Below are positions 7,054 through 13,618 of a stretch of 43,577 nucleotides of DNA, piece by piece; the stretch's first letter is position 1, and the number at the start of each line of letters is the position of its first letter. A program made the position numbers and the translations under genes. The DNA is from an uncultured Oscillibacter sp. (GTDB taxonomy: Bacteria > Bacillota > Clostridia > Oscillospirales > Oscillospiraceae): assembly GCF_910584465.1 (NCBI RefSeq), contig NZ_CAJUBK010000016.1:1-43577 (forward strand), written 5' to 3'. The notes under the pieces were generated by a model. That model saw nothing but the letters and a program-made list of their open reading frames with translations, was not told where the DNA came from and did no database searches.

Positions 7054-8096
7054 ACCAGACCTCCCGTCTTTTCAGTCTCAGGCCGCTTCGCGCTCCGGCG
7101 GAGCGCCGGGCACGCATCCCACACCAGGTCCCGGAACGCGAAGAGCTGGCGGTCGAAGCTGTCGATATAGTCCCGGTCCGTCTCCCAGACAGGCTCCCGG
7201 TGATCGCAGGGGCGCCGCCGGCACCAGGCGAACGGCTGCCACCACTCCTCCGGCAGGCTCTCATCCGAGGGGAAGCCGGAGAAGGACAGCGCCAGCCCGC
7301 GGGCCTCGTCCGAGGACTCGGAGGGGGGCTCGAAGTCCGCCTTGGCCCTGCGGATGTACGCCAGCGCCTCCTTCATCACGAGATACGCGCCGGCAAAGCG
7401 GGACGGGCCGACCCAGGAGACCGTGGGGACCACCCTCCAGGGGGACTGGTAGGTGAAGATCCGGCCGGGGGCCCCGGCCAGCGCCCCCAGCTGCGCGCAC
7501 CCCAGGAAGGAGGACGGCGGGTCCTCCGGGGCATAGGGCTCCAGCTCGAACGGGTCCTCCGCGGACAGGGGGCCGTCCCGGCCCAGCAGCTGCCGCATCT
7601 GCTCCGGAGGGATCTCCTTCGCCGTCAGGATGCCCCCGGCGGCGTTGACGGTCTCGCTGGCCACGCCGGCGAACCCCCGGTGCAGGCAGGCGTCTGCCAG
7701 GGCGTGCAGGACGATGCCCGCGGCCTGCCGGGCGCCGGTGTGGGCCTCGTCGTCCCGCCAGCGCTCCCGCGCCCATCCCGCGGCGCGCCGGGAGAGGCTG
7801 CCGTCCGGGCCGCTGACCAGGGAGAGCGCGTCCCGCATCCCCGGGGCGTTCCCGGACCGCGGATCTGCCTGCGCCATGGTCCGCGCCGGGTCTCCCGGCA
7901 GGTAGTGGAGCGCGGCCATCACCCCCGGCGACGCCGCCTTTTTCGCCGGGGAGGCCGCGTCCCCCTCCCCGGAGCCGTCCGCCGTATAGCTCTCCGCGAA
8001 GCGCACGGCCCGCGCGACCGCATCGGCGTCCTCCGCCGTGAGGCCCGCCGCCAGGGCGGCGGTATAGGAGGCGAAGTAGTAAAAATTCTCATTCAT
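7050..8096 (-). CDS. DUF6765-like paralogue with altered His motif
   Basis: A 348-residue protein co-linear with the following gene: FYYFASYTAALAAG at the start, ALHYLPGDPART in the middle and GIVLHALADACLHRGFAG aligning with the paralogue's motif. Several positions differ (T to A, F to C, A to L, Q to R in the core), although both flanking His and the Asp are kept. Overall similarity is low and the middle region is rich in Gly/Ser/Ala. It looks like a diverged partner, perhaps a structural subunit of a heteromer with the gene that overlaps its 3' end. No signal peptide; cytoplasmic. Function is unknown. Confidence 0.7.
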   Translation of the reverse strand: MNENFYYFASYTAALAAGLTAEDADAVARAVRFAESYTADGSGEGDAASPAKKAASPGVMAALHYLPGDPARTMAQADPRSGNAPGMRDALSLVSGPDGSLSRRAAGWARERWRDDEAHTGARQAAGIVLHALADACLHRGFAGVASETVNAAGGILTAKEIPPEQMRQLLGRDGPLSAEDPFELEPYAPEDPPSSFLGCAQLGALAGAPGRIFTYQSPWRVVPTVSWVGPSRFAGAYLVMKEALAYIRRAKADFEPPSESSDEARGLALSFSGFPSDESLPEEWWQPFAWCRRRPCDHREPVWETDRDYIDSFDRQLFAFRDLVWDACPALRRSAKRPETEKTGGLV

Positions 8097-8114
8097 GTCA
8101 TGATGCCGCCTTTC

Positions 8115-8187
8115 TGCCCGCCCGGGCCGTCCCGGGCGGGCACAGGGTTGGAGATGCGCCGCGGGCGGGGATGGTCCCCGCCCGCGG
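8115..8187 (-). terminator. Two strong hairpins between the RhiA-like gene and the rest of its operon
   Basis: A perfect 13-bp stem at 8159-8187 (TGG loop) and a perfect 12-bp stem at 8115-8142 (CCGT loop) lie in the 105-base gap. There is no T-run, so they are more likely partial terminators or mRNA-protecting stems. Such elements often let the first gene be expressed above the following ones. Confidence 0.6.
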
Positions 8188-8201
8188 CATAGGGGAGCCG
8201 C

Positions 8202-8816
8202 TCACTTGAGGATCCAGGAATTGTTGCCGCTGAGCTCCACGGTCCGGGAGAAGACGTTGACGGGGTACTCGATCTCGAACTTCTGGGTCATGCGGTTGAC
8301 GTCGATGACCTCGCCCTCCTCGAACTTGCCGAAGGCGATCCAGTAGCGGGGGTGGGGCATGAAGGTGTACTTCAGGTTGGGAGCGGCCACGCAGGCCACG
8401 GCAGGCTTGCCGGACATGGCCACGCCCACGGAGACGGTGTCGGGGGGGATCGTGCTGTCGCAGACGACGCCCAGCTTGCCGGACTTGGTGGCGTTGTCGG
8501 ACGCGCCGAAGCGGAACGCGCCCCGGTCGCGGGTCAGCAGCAGCGTGTTGGCGTCGGTGTCGGACGGATCGGCGTCCATGATCTGGGACGCCTGGAACAC
8601 CACGCCGGGGGTCAGGTCGCCCTGCTCGCTCCAGGCCAGGCTGTAGTCGATGTCCCACTCGAAGCGCAGGCGGGTGCCGGGGTGCGCGGTCTTGTTGAAC
8701 CACACCAGGGGCCGGATGTCGTCCATCTGGCCGTCATAGGTCTGGTAGAGACAAATGTCCCCGCAGTCGGTCCCCTTGTGGATCACGTCCAGGGTGTAGA
8801 GAGTGTGCTTGCTCAT
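8202..8816 (-). CDS. RhiA-like protein
   Basis: A 204-residue protein that begins MSKHTLYTLDVIHKGT and continues GDICLYQTY, LVWFNKTAHPGTRLRFEW and SLAWSEQGDLTPGV. This pattern resembles RhiA, the abundant rhizosphere-induced protein of Rhizobium leguminosarum; the assignment is from memory of the family and tentative. It is beta-rich, with no signal peptide or membrane segment. The start at 8816 is set by AGGAGG seven bases upstream; an in-frame extension to 8885 would overlap the promoter. It is the first gene after the direct repeats and the -10 box, and is followed by strong hairpins, so it is probably the most highly expressed product of the cluster. Molecular role unknown. Confidence 0.7.
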   Translation of the reverse strand: MSKHTLYTLDVIHKGTDCGDICLYQTYDGQMDDIRPLVWFNKTAHPGTRLRFEWDIDYSLAWSEQGDLTPGVVFQASQIMDADPSDTDANTLLLTRDRGAFRFGASDNATKSGKLGVVCDSTIPPDTVSVGVAMSGKPAVACVAAPNLKYTFMPHPRYWIAFGKFEEGEVIDVNRMTQKFEIEYPVNVFSRTVELSGNNSWILK

Positions 8817-8875
8817 GGTGAGTTCCTCCTGATAAGATGTAGATTCAGTCCGTATCGCTCTCGAACTGTGGCCTA

Positions 8876-8929
8876 AGTATACCATAGGCCGCTGCCGGAG
8901 ATCGGAAGCCGATCGGAAACTTTTCGGAA
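8876..8929 (-). promoter_or_regulatory. SARP-type operator and promoter of the RhiA-like operon
   Basis: On the minus strand TTCCGA occurs three times, at 8929-8924, 8918-8913 and 8907-8902, with an exact 11-bp period (one helical turn). Twenty bases further is an extended -10, TGGTATACT (hexamer 8881-8876), with no good -35. Direct repeats at 11 bp near a weak -35 are the documented binding geometry of SARP activators such as ActII-ORF4. The adjacent upstream gene encodes a SARP-like protein and ends at 8932, three bases from the first repeat. Activation by that protein is inference. Confidence 0.75.
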
Positions 8930-8931
8930 GA

Positions 8932-9465
8932 TCAGGAAAAATCCTCCAGCAGCCGCCGGTAGTAACGCGCGGCGGCCCGGTCCCCGGCCTCGCGGAAGTG
9001 CTGTTCGGCCAGGGAGAGCAGCTCCATGTAGCGCATGTCGTAATACGCCTCCGCCCGGGCGCTCCACTCGTAATATTCGTTCATGAGGAACGGCGCGGTA
9101 TACAGCTCGATGGCGGCCGTGCAGCAGCCGATGACGGCCCGGTACCGCCAGAGCCGCTCGAACCGGGCGGCGTCGCTGTCGATCCGGGCCGGATCGAGCC
9201 ATAAGGTGTCCCGGCTGGCCTGGAGGGGCAGGCCGGGCAGGCGGCGCAGGGCGGCGCAGACCTTATACAGGCTGTCCATGGCGTGGGCGGGGCCGGTCCC
9301 CGGCCAGAGGAGCTCGGCGGCGTACGCCTTCCGCACGGCGCGCCCCCGCTCGGACAGCAGGAGGGCCAGCAGCTCCGCGGACTTCTTGTTGGGCAGCTTC
9401 AGCAGCCTGCCGCCGCGGTACAGGGAAAACGTCCCGAAGCAGACCGCGTAGAGGTCCGCCTCCAA
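8932..9465 (-). CDS. SARP/AfsR-type activator: winged helix plus BTAD domain
   Basis: A 177-residue protein. Residues 5-95 resemble an OmpR-like winged helix (CFGTFSLYRGGRLLKLPNKKSAELLALLL, then RGRAVRKAYAAELLWPG), and residues 100-177 resemble the helical bacterial transcriptional activation domain (RFERLWRYRAV, ELYTAPFL, YYEWSARAEAYYD). This two-domain length is that of small SARPs; there is no ATPase module. The best start is TTG at 9465, without a visible ribosome site, and inside the 3' end of the AbrB-like gene, which suggests translational coupling or a frameshift at the G7/C7 run (9467-9473). It probably activates the RhiA-like operon through the 11-bp repeats. Confidence 0.8.
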   Translation of the reverse strand: MEADLYAVCFGTFSLYRGGRLLKLPNKKSAELLALLLSERGRAVRKAYAAELLWPGTGPAHAMDSLYKVCAALRRLPGLPLQASRDTLWLDPARIDSDAARFERLWRYRAVIGCCTAAIELYTAPFLMNEYYEWSARAEAYYDMRYMELLSLAEQHFREAGDRAAARYYRRLLEDFS

Positions 9466-9629
9466 TGGGGGGGAGAGGACGCCGGATCAAGGTCCCTCTC
9501 CGGCGTCAAGTATAAGATCCGATCTTCCGTGTGGCAGCAGAGGGCGTCCCCTGCCCGCAGGGACAGCCGCCCCATGACGGGCTCCGGCAGGCGGAGCGAA
9601 CCGTCCTCTCGTATGACGATCTTCAGCAT
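9399..9629 (-). CDS. Small AbrB/MazE-like DNA-binding protein overlapping the SARP gene
   Basis: A 76-residue frame starting MLKIVIREDGSLRLPEPV with GGAGG nine bases before the ATG. Residues 1-46 fit a swapped-hairpin AbrB/SpoVT pattern (REDGSLRLPEPVMGRLSLRAGDAL, then ILYLTPE). The remaining 30 residues are a poor-quality frame running over the SARP start. A one-base shift at the C7 run would fuse the AbrB-like segment directly to the SARP. Either the short protein is real and its tail is filler, or one continuous gene is interrupted here. Confidence 0.5.
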   Translation of the reverse strand: MLKIVIREDGSLRLPEPVMGRLSLRAGDALCCHTEDRILYLTPERDLDPASSPPHWRRTSTRSASGRFPCTAAAGC

Positions 9630-9731
9630 CGTGATGTTCCTCCCGATCCAAATACTTGTCCGCAGGCGCCCCATCCTGGCCGCGCCGCCGGACGGCGGCG
9701 GGCGGGGCGGGACGCAGGGGACAGCATAGGT

Positions 9732-9761
9732 ATCATAGGCATGAGGACCGCGCAAATGTAA
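9732..9761 (-). promoter_or_regulatory. Possible promoter of the AbrB-like/SARP genes
   Basis: On the minus strand TTACAT (9761-9756), an 18-base spacer and TATGAT (9737-9732), about 100 bases before ATG 9629. The region from here to 9840 is the most AT-rich part of the gap. Confidence 0.4.
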
Positions 9762-10135
9762 CTGAAACGCGTCGGATCGGGGAAAAATATCTTTGATTTT
9801 GGGGAAATCGGTGCTTTTTTCGACAAAAATGTAAAATTTTGGAAGTCATGGACCCGTTTGGGCCCCGCCGCTCCGCAAGACCCGGGACATCCGCCGGGTC
9901 CGGGGCCCGCTCCCCGGCGGCGGGCCCGCCTTCGGACGCCGCTCCTCCGGCCGGCCCGCGGGGGCGGCTGAGCGGCTCCTCCGGCCCCTTATGAGGAGCG
10001 GCCGGGGGAGCCGTGCCCGATGTCCGCCATGCCGCCGCACGACGAAAATGGCCAGCAGTGTCCCCACTACTGGCCAAAGATCTTATCCATCCCCCCCGCC
10101 CGCCGGGCAGGGGATCGTATCATGTCCGGCCGCGC
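9762..10135. other. Intergenic gap after the pilus genes
   Basis: No gene seen. The left part (9780-9845) is AT-rich. The right part is GC-rich with stem-forming sequence, including a 14-bp arm pair with one G-T pair in roughly 9973-10013 and the hairpin at 10050-10075. Confidence 0.5.
10050..10075 (-). terminator. Probable terminator of the pilDMNO unit
   Basis: A hairpin with 11-base arms (GGCCAG..AGTG, one mismatch) and a TCCC loop. On the minus strand it is followed by ATTTTCGT, a short T-run. It lies 60 bases beyond the pilO stop. Confidence 0.5.
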
Positions 10136-10705
10136 TCAGGCCGTCTGCCCGGACGGGGCCGCCTGGGGCTGCGCCTGGTACTCGAAGTACACCACGTTCC
10201 CGCTGACCGTCACGGGGCCCTGGGCCCCCTGGCCCAGGCTGAGGCTCACGCTGTCCAGCATACAGCGGTAGTCGCTGTCGTGGAGCTGCTGGAGCACCGC
10301 CTTGGCGGAATCATAGCTCCCGGTGGCGAAGGTCATGGAGATGCTCCGCCGGACGATGGGCTGGGAGGCGTCTACCGTGCTGAAGGACAGGCTGTAGTCC
10401 TCCGTGCCGGAGAGGATGGCGTTCAGCTCGAACATGACGGGCTGGAGGTTGTCATAGTCGGCGATGCTCACCGGCGGCGTGTCGGCGGCGAACAGCTCCT
10501 CCAGCTCCCGCTCCATCCGGCGCTTCTCCTCCAGGCGGAGCTGGGCGGCCTCCGTCTGCGTCCGGATGGACTCCGTCTCCCCGACGCAGCGGTCCCGTTC
10601 GGCGGTCATGGGCATGTAGAACAGCAGCATATAGCCGCTGACCACCAGGATGACGCCCAGCAGCGCCAGCAGCATCCATTCCCGGGCCGTCAATTGTCTC
10701 CTCAT
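10136..10705 (-). CDS. pilO: PilO-like inner-membrane pilus assembly protein
   Basis: A 189-residue bitopic protein. A short cytoplasmic start, one helix at residues 10-32 (MLLALLGVILVVSGYMLLFY), a coiled coil at about 35-75 (RTQTEAAQLRLEEKRRMERE), then a mixed alpha/beta domain (ISMTFATGSYDSAKAVLQQL) form the PilO plan. PilO pairs with PilN to link the cytoplasmic PilM ring to the pilus channel and motor. It overlaps pilN by ATGA and is the last gene of the unit. Sequence similarity across PilO proteins is low, so gene order and topology carry much of the call. Confidence 0.82.
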   Translation of the reverse strand: MRRQLTAREWMLLALLGVILVVSGYMLLFYMPMTAERDRCVGETESIRTQTEAAQLRLEEKRRMERELEELFAADTPPVSIADYDNLQPVMFELNAILSGTEDYSLSFSTVDASQPIVRRSISMTFATGSYDSAKAVLQQLHDSDYRCMLDSVSLSLGQGAQGPVTVSGNVVYFEYQAQPQAAPSGQTA

Positions 10706-11265
10706 CCCGTCACCTCCTTCCGCAGATCGATCAGCACATCGACTTGGACCGAGGCGCCGGCGGGGACGGCCCCTTCCTGCGTGGTGGAGGCCGTGTTCAC
10801 CGTCGTGCCCGCCACGATGGGCGACGCCTCCAGCACGTGGACGATCTGGGCCGTCTGGGCCAGGGTCACGCCGGAGAATTGGACCTGGACCGTGCCGGCG
10901 CTGATGGAGACGGCGTCCATGGCCGCCGTGGTCCCCACGGCCTCGTCCAGCAGGGCCAGGATCTCCATGCGGTCGATGAGGGCCCGCTCCTCATCGGTGG
11001 CGGAATAGCGCTGGTAACGCTCCCAGACCTCGCTGTAGTCCGTCAGCTCCAGCATGACGCCGTCCAGCTGGTCCTCCGCCGCGGCGAGGGCGCGCCGGGC
11101 CTCGGCGGTCTCCGCCCACAGGTCATAGACCAGGAACTTGCCCAGCCCCAGCAGGCACACCAGGATGAACAGCACGTATAAGGCGATGGTCGCCGGCTTC
11201 GTGGTGCGGTCCGGCCGGTAGTAGAGGTTCATGGACCGCTTGGCGGGATAGGCTGTCTTTTTCAT
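10702..11265 (-). CDS. pilN: PilN-like pilus assembly protein
   Basis: A 187-residue bitopic protein. The cytoplasmic tail carries MNLYYRPD near residue 12, equivalent to the INLLP-type motif with which PilN docks on PilM. One membrane helix follows (about 25-47), then a coiled coil and a ferredoxin-like periplasmic-side domain (VQVQFSGVTLAQTAQIVHVLEA). The ATG at 11265 is chosen because GGGGAATGAG precedes it and it begins one base after the pilM stop; an upstream in-frame ATG at 11289 would overlap pilM. pilM, pilN and pilO are consecutive and coupled, as in other pilus systems. Confidence 0.85.
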   Translation of the reverse strand: MKKTAYPAKRSMNLYYRPDRTTKPATIALYVLFILVCLLGLGKFLVYDLWAETAEARRALAAAEDQLDGVMLELTDYSEVWERYQRYSATDEERALIDRMEILALLDEAVGTTAAMDAVSISAGTVQVQFSGVTLAQTAQIVHVLEASPIVAGTTVNTASTTQEGAVPAGASVQVDVLIDLRKEVTG

Positions 11266-11266
11266 C

Positions 11267-12247
11267 TCATTCCCCTCCCATGGCCGCACCGGCGGCGAAG
11301 ACGCCCGCCGCCGCCCGCTCCCCGGCCTCCGCCAGCAGGTCCGCCGGGTCCAGCAGCGGAAGGCCCACCGTGTCCTCGATGCTCTGCCGCAGCAGCGGCA
11401 GGGCCGCGCCGCCGCCCACCAGGTAGACCCCCTCCAGCGTGCTGGAACGGTAGGTGAACTGGTAGAAGTTGATCACCTTCAAGATCTCCACCGCGATGCG
11501 ATCGCAGACCTCCGCCAAGGCGGGGATGGTCAGCACGTCCTGGAAGTTCGTCGTCTTGTAGGTGTTGGACAGGAACGGGTCCACGCCCATCTCCCCGGCC
11601 ACGATGGCGTCCAGGTCCCGCCCGCCCAGGGAGATCTGCCGGGTGGCCTGGATCCGGTCCCGCCAGACCACCGTCATGCGGGTGGACTGGTGCCCCAGGT
11701 CCACGAAGCAGAACTCGTCCGCCCCCGCCCCCCGGTACTGGCAGAGCTGGATCAGCGCCATCTCCTGGGGCAGGACCGTCCTCAGGCGGAAGCCCGCCTG
11801 GGAGAACATCTGCGCGTACTCCGCCAGCGTCTGCTTCGCCGCGGCCGCCGCCATCATGGGCACGCCCTGGGACTCGTCGTCCCCGTCGGAGCCCGCGCAG
11901 ACGGCGTAGTCGCAATGATACTGGTCCGCCACGCCCTGGATGAAGTCCGTGAACTCATAGGGCAGGTTCATCAGCAGCTGCTCCGTGGTCATCCGGGGCA
12001 TGGTCACCAGGCGGCAGATCGCCTGGCTGGGCGGCAGCACCAGCGCCGCCGGCCCCCGGGGGAGGGAGAGCTCCTTCTTCGTCTGTTTCAAGAACTGCGC
12101 GAAGGCGTGGGGCAGGAGCACCGCCCCCGTGCCGTCCACCAGGTTCTCCGGCAGGCGGATCTCCTCGATCCGGGGGCCGCTCCCCTGGAACACCGCGATC
12201 TTCAGGCTGCTGCTCCCGATGTCGAATCCCAGCCGCGTTTTTCCCAT
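11267..12247 (-). CDS. pilM: PilM-like actin-fold pilus assembly ATP-binding protein
   Basis: A 326-residue cytoplasmic protein of the actin/FtsA fold. Phosphate-1 loop GFDIGSSSLKIAVF is at residues 6-19, a second phosphate loop reads FVDLGHQSTRMTVVW near 198, and the adenosine motif YLVGGGAALPLL is near 275. PilM assembles on the PilN tail beneath the membrane and connects it to the motor ATPases. The start is the ATG at 12247, with AAGGAG eight bases away; the frame is open to 12268 but lacks a ribosome site there. It lies 33 bases after pilD. Confidence 0.9.
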   Translation of the reverse strand: MGKTRLGFDIGSSSLKIAVFQGSGPRIEEIRLPENLVDGTGAVLLPHAFAQFLKQTKKELSLPRGPAALVLPPSQAICRLVTMPRMTTEQLLMNLPYEFTDFIQGVADQYHCDYAVCAGSDGDDESQGVPMMAAAAAKQTLAEYAQMFSQAGFRLRTVLPQEMALIQLCQYRGAGADEFCFVDLGHQSTRMTVVWRDRIQATRQISLGGRDLDAIVAGEMGVDPFLSNTYKTTNFQDVLTIPALAEVCDRIAVEILKVINFYQFTYRSSTLEGVYLVGGGAALPLLRQSIEDTVGLPLLDPADLLAEAGERAAAGVFAAGAAMGGE

Positions 12248-12280
12248 AGTCCCTTCTCCTTCATCCACACACGTCGTCTG

Positions 12281-13054
12281 TCAAAAAAGACCGAAGTACC
12301 ACTCCAGCACCGGAGCGCCGAAGCAGACCGTCGCCATCGCCCCCGCCGTCAGGAAGGGGCCGAAGGGCAGCGCCGCGCCCCGCCCCCGACGGGCCAGTCC
12401 CGCCCAGCCGAGCCCCAGCAGGCACCCCGCCAGCAGCGTCAGCAAAAGCTCCGCCCAGCTCAGGTACAGCGCCAAGGCGAAGAGCAGCTTGATGTCCCCG
12501 CCGCCCATGACCTCCCGGCCCAGGGCCTTCTCCGCCAGGACCACCAGCACCAGCAGCGCCGCCGGGACCAGACACGCCGCCGCCATCGTCATCAGCTCCT
12601 CCGCCCCGCAGCCCAGGAGGACCGCCCAGGCCGCCCGGTTCGCCAGCAGCAGCGCCACCAGCCCGTCCAGGATGATCCGCTTCATCGCGTCCGTCACGCT
12701 GAGGGCCAGCAGGATCGCCCCGCAGACCGCCCACTGCCCCAGCTCCGGCGACGGGCCGAAGCGCAGGGCCAGGCACCCCATCATCCCCGCCCCCGCCAGC
12801 TCCGCCAGCAGGCACCCGCCGGGGATGCGCTCCCCGCAGTACCGGCACCGCCCCCGGCGGAGCAGGAAGCTGAACACCGGGACCAGGTCCCCGGCCCCCA
12901 GCGTATGGCCGCAGGAGACGCACCGCGACCGGCCCAGGAACGGGGCCTCCCCCGCCGCCCAGCGGGAGACGGCGCAGTGGAAGAAGCTCCCCAGCACCGC
13001 GCCGAGGATGGCCAGCCAGAAGCATGTGAAGGCTGTCCAGATCTGCTGTTCCAT
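12281..13054 (-). CDS. pilD: Prepilin peptidase / N-methyltransferase
   Basis: A 257-residue polytopic membrane enzyme of peptidase family A24. It cleaves prepilins after Gly and methylates the new N-terminus. GSFFHCAVSRW is at residues 22-32; a four-Cys zinc site follows (CVSCGHTL and CRYCGERI). The catalytic aspartates are in SVTDAMKRI and in GGGDIKLL. The usual Pro after the first Asp motif (IP) is replaced: here it reads IILDGL. It should process the six prepilin-like proteins encoded upstream. It starts a separate transcription unit with its own promoter and a long leader hairpin. Confidence 0.94.
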   Translation of the reverse strand: MEQQIWTAFTCFWLAILGAVLGSFFHCAVSRWAAGEAPFLGRSRCVSCGHTLGAGDLVPVFSFLLRRGRCRYCGERIPGGCLLAELAGAGMMGCLALRFGPSPELGQWAVCGAILLALSVTDAMKRIILDGLVALLLANRAAWAVLLGCGAEELMTMAAACLVPAALLVLVVLAEKALGREVMGGGDIKLLFALALYLSWAELLLTLLAGCLLGLGWAGLARRGRGAALPFGPFLTAGAMATVCFGAPVLEWYFGLF

Positions 13055-13083
13055 CGCTGTGGATCCTCCTTTTGCTGTCAGAT

Positions 13084-13182
13084 CCGGGGGCGTCCTCCCT
13101 GCCGTCCCGGCCTCCCCCTCGCTCGGGGTGTGGGGGACCGGACGGGGGGAAGGAGGCGGGGCGGCAGGGAGCGCGCCCCCGG
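13084..13182 (-). repeat. Long imperfect leader hairpin upstream of pilD
   Basis: Segments 13084-13115 and 13152-13182 are imperfect reverse complements over about 31 bases (CCGGGGGCG, CTCCCTGCCG and CCTCC blocks match). They lie between the pilD promoter and its ribosome site. The transcript would form a very stable stem just before pilD, a candidate for attenuation or mRNA stabilisation. Confidence 0.7.
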
Positions 13183-13186
13183 GGAT

Positions 13187-13215
13187 ATCGTAACATAAAT
13201 TTTACGGTTTTCCAA
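13187..13215 (-). promoter_or_regulatory. Promoter of pilDMNO
   Basis: TTGGAA (13215-13210), a 17-base spacer and TACGAT (13192-13187) on the minus strand. Its -35 box is one base away from the -35 box of the divergent promoter at 13217. Confidence 0.6.
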
Positions 13216-13216
13216 G

Positions 13217-13245
13217 TTGATAAAGCGGATGTTTCGTGGTAAAAT
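13217..13245 (+). promoter_or_regulatory. Promoter of the small plus-strand gene
   Basis: TTGATA (13217-13222), 17 bases, TAAAAT (13240-13245): a good sigma-A promoter back-to-back with that of pilD. Confidence 0.75.
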
Positions 13246-13294
13246 GAGGATAGATGCGAACGGCCCATGGAGACGCGAAAAGGAGGTGGACGGC

Positions 13295-13441
13295 ATGGGC
13301 ATGACCGACCTGCAGTTCAAGAGCTTTTTGAAACAGATGATCCGTGCTCTGGAACGGGCGGAATCCGAGGAGACTCTGGACGCGGCCCGAAAGGAGCTGG
13401 CGAAGATCAAACAGGACCTGCAAGAGGTCATCGAAAGCTGA
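13295..13441 (+). CDS. Small acidic helical protein inserted between pilA and pilD
   Basis: A 48-residue protein beginning MGMTDLQFKSFLKQMIRALERAESEETL and continuing with a charged helix to the end; a second ATG lies two codons in. AAAGGAGG is seven bases before the ATG, a strong promoter lies upstream and a textbook terminator lies 40 bases downstream, so this is a complete monocistronic gene on the strand opposite the pilus genes. It resembles small conserved hypothetical proteins of clostridia, but I cannot name a family. Both faces suggest an amphipathic helical pair, perhaps a protein-interaction module. It may be a permanent neighbour of pil genes or an unrelated insertion. Confidence 0.75.
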   Translation: MGMTDLQFKSFLKQMIRALERAESEETLDAARKELAKIKQDLQEVIES

Positions 13442-13481
13442 CCGCCGGGACCTGGAGGAAGACCTCCGCGGCTGATCCCGC

Positions 13482-13505
13482 GCCCCCCTCACGGGGGGCT
13501 TTTTT
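13482..13505 (+). terminator. Rho-independent terminator of the small gene
   Basis: GCCCCCC (13482-13488), loop TCAC, GGGGGGC (13493-13499), followed by six T (13500-13505). Confidence 0.92.
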
Positions 13506-13508
13506 CGC

Positions 13509-13567
13509 CCTCCAGGGCCCCCGGGAGACCCGGAGGCCCTGGAGGACGCCCGCGTGAGCGGGCGTCC
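13509..13567 (-). terminator. Paired stems downstream of pilA
   Basis: Hairpin 13544-13567 has 10-bp arms around GTGA, and 13509-13545 pairs CCTCCAGGGCC with GGCCCTGGAGG. They are the only structures beyond the pilA stop before the plus-strand gene. No T-run follows on the minus strand, so termination is only probable. Confidence 0.45.
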
Positions 13568-13618
13568 CCTCCCCCCGCCCTGCGCCAACCCGGAAGGGGG
13601 CGGGGAAAGGAAAAGAGA

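Noticed and set aside
9623..9826. 67-codon minus-strand frame beginning MSKKAPISPKSK
   Set aside because: No ribosome site, overlaps the better-supported AbrB-like start and its promoter, and turns into Arg/Pro-rich filler.
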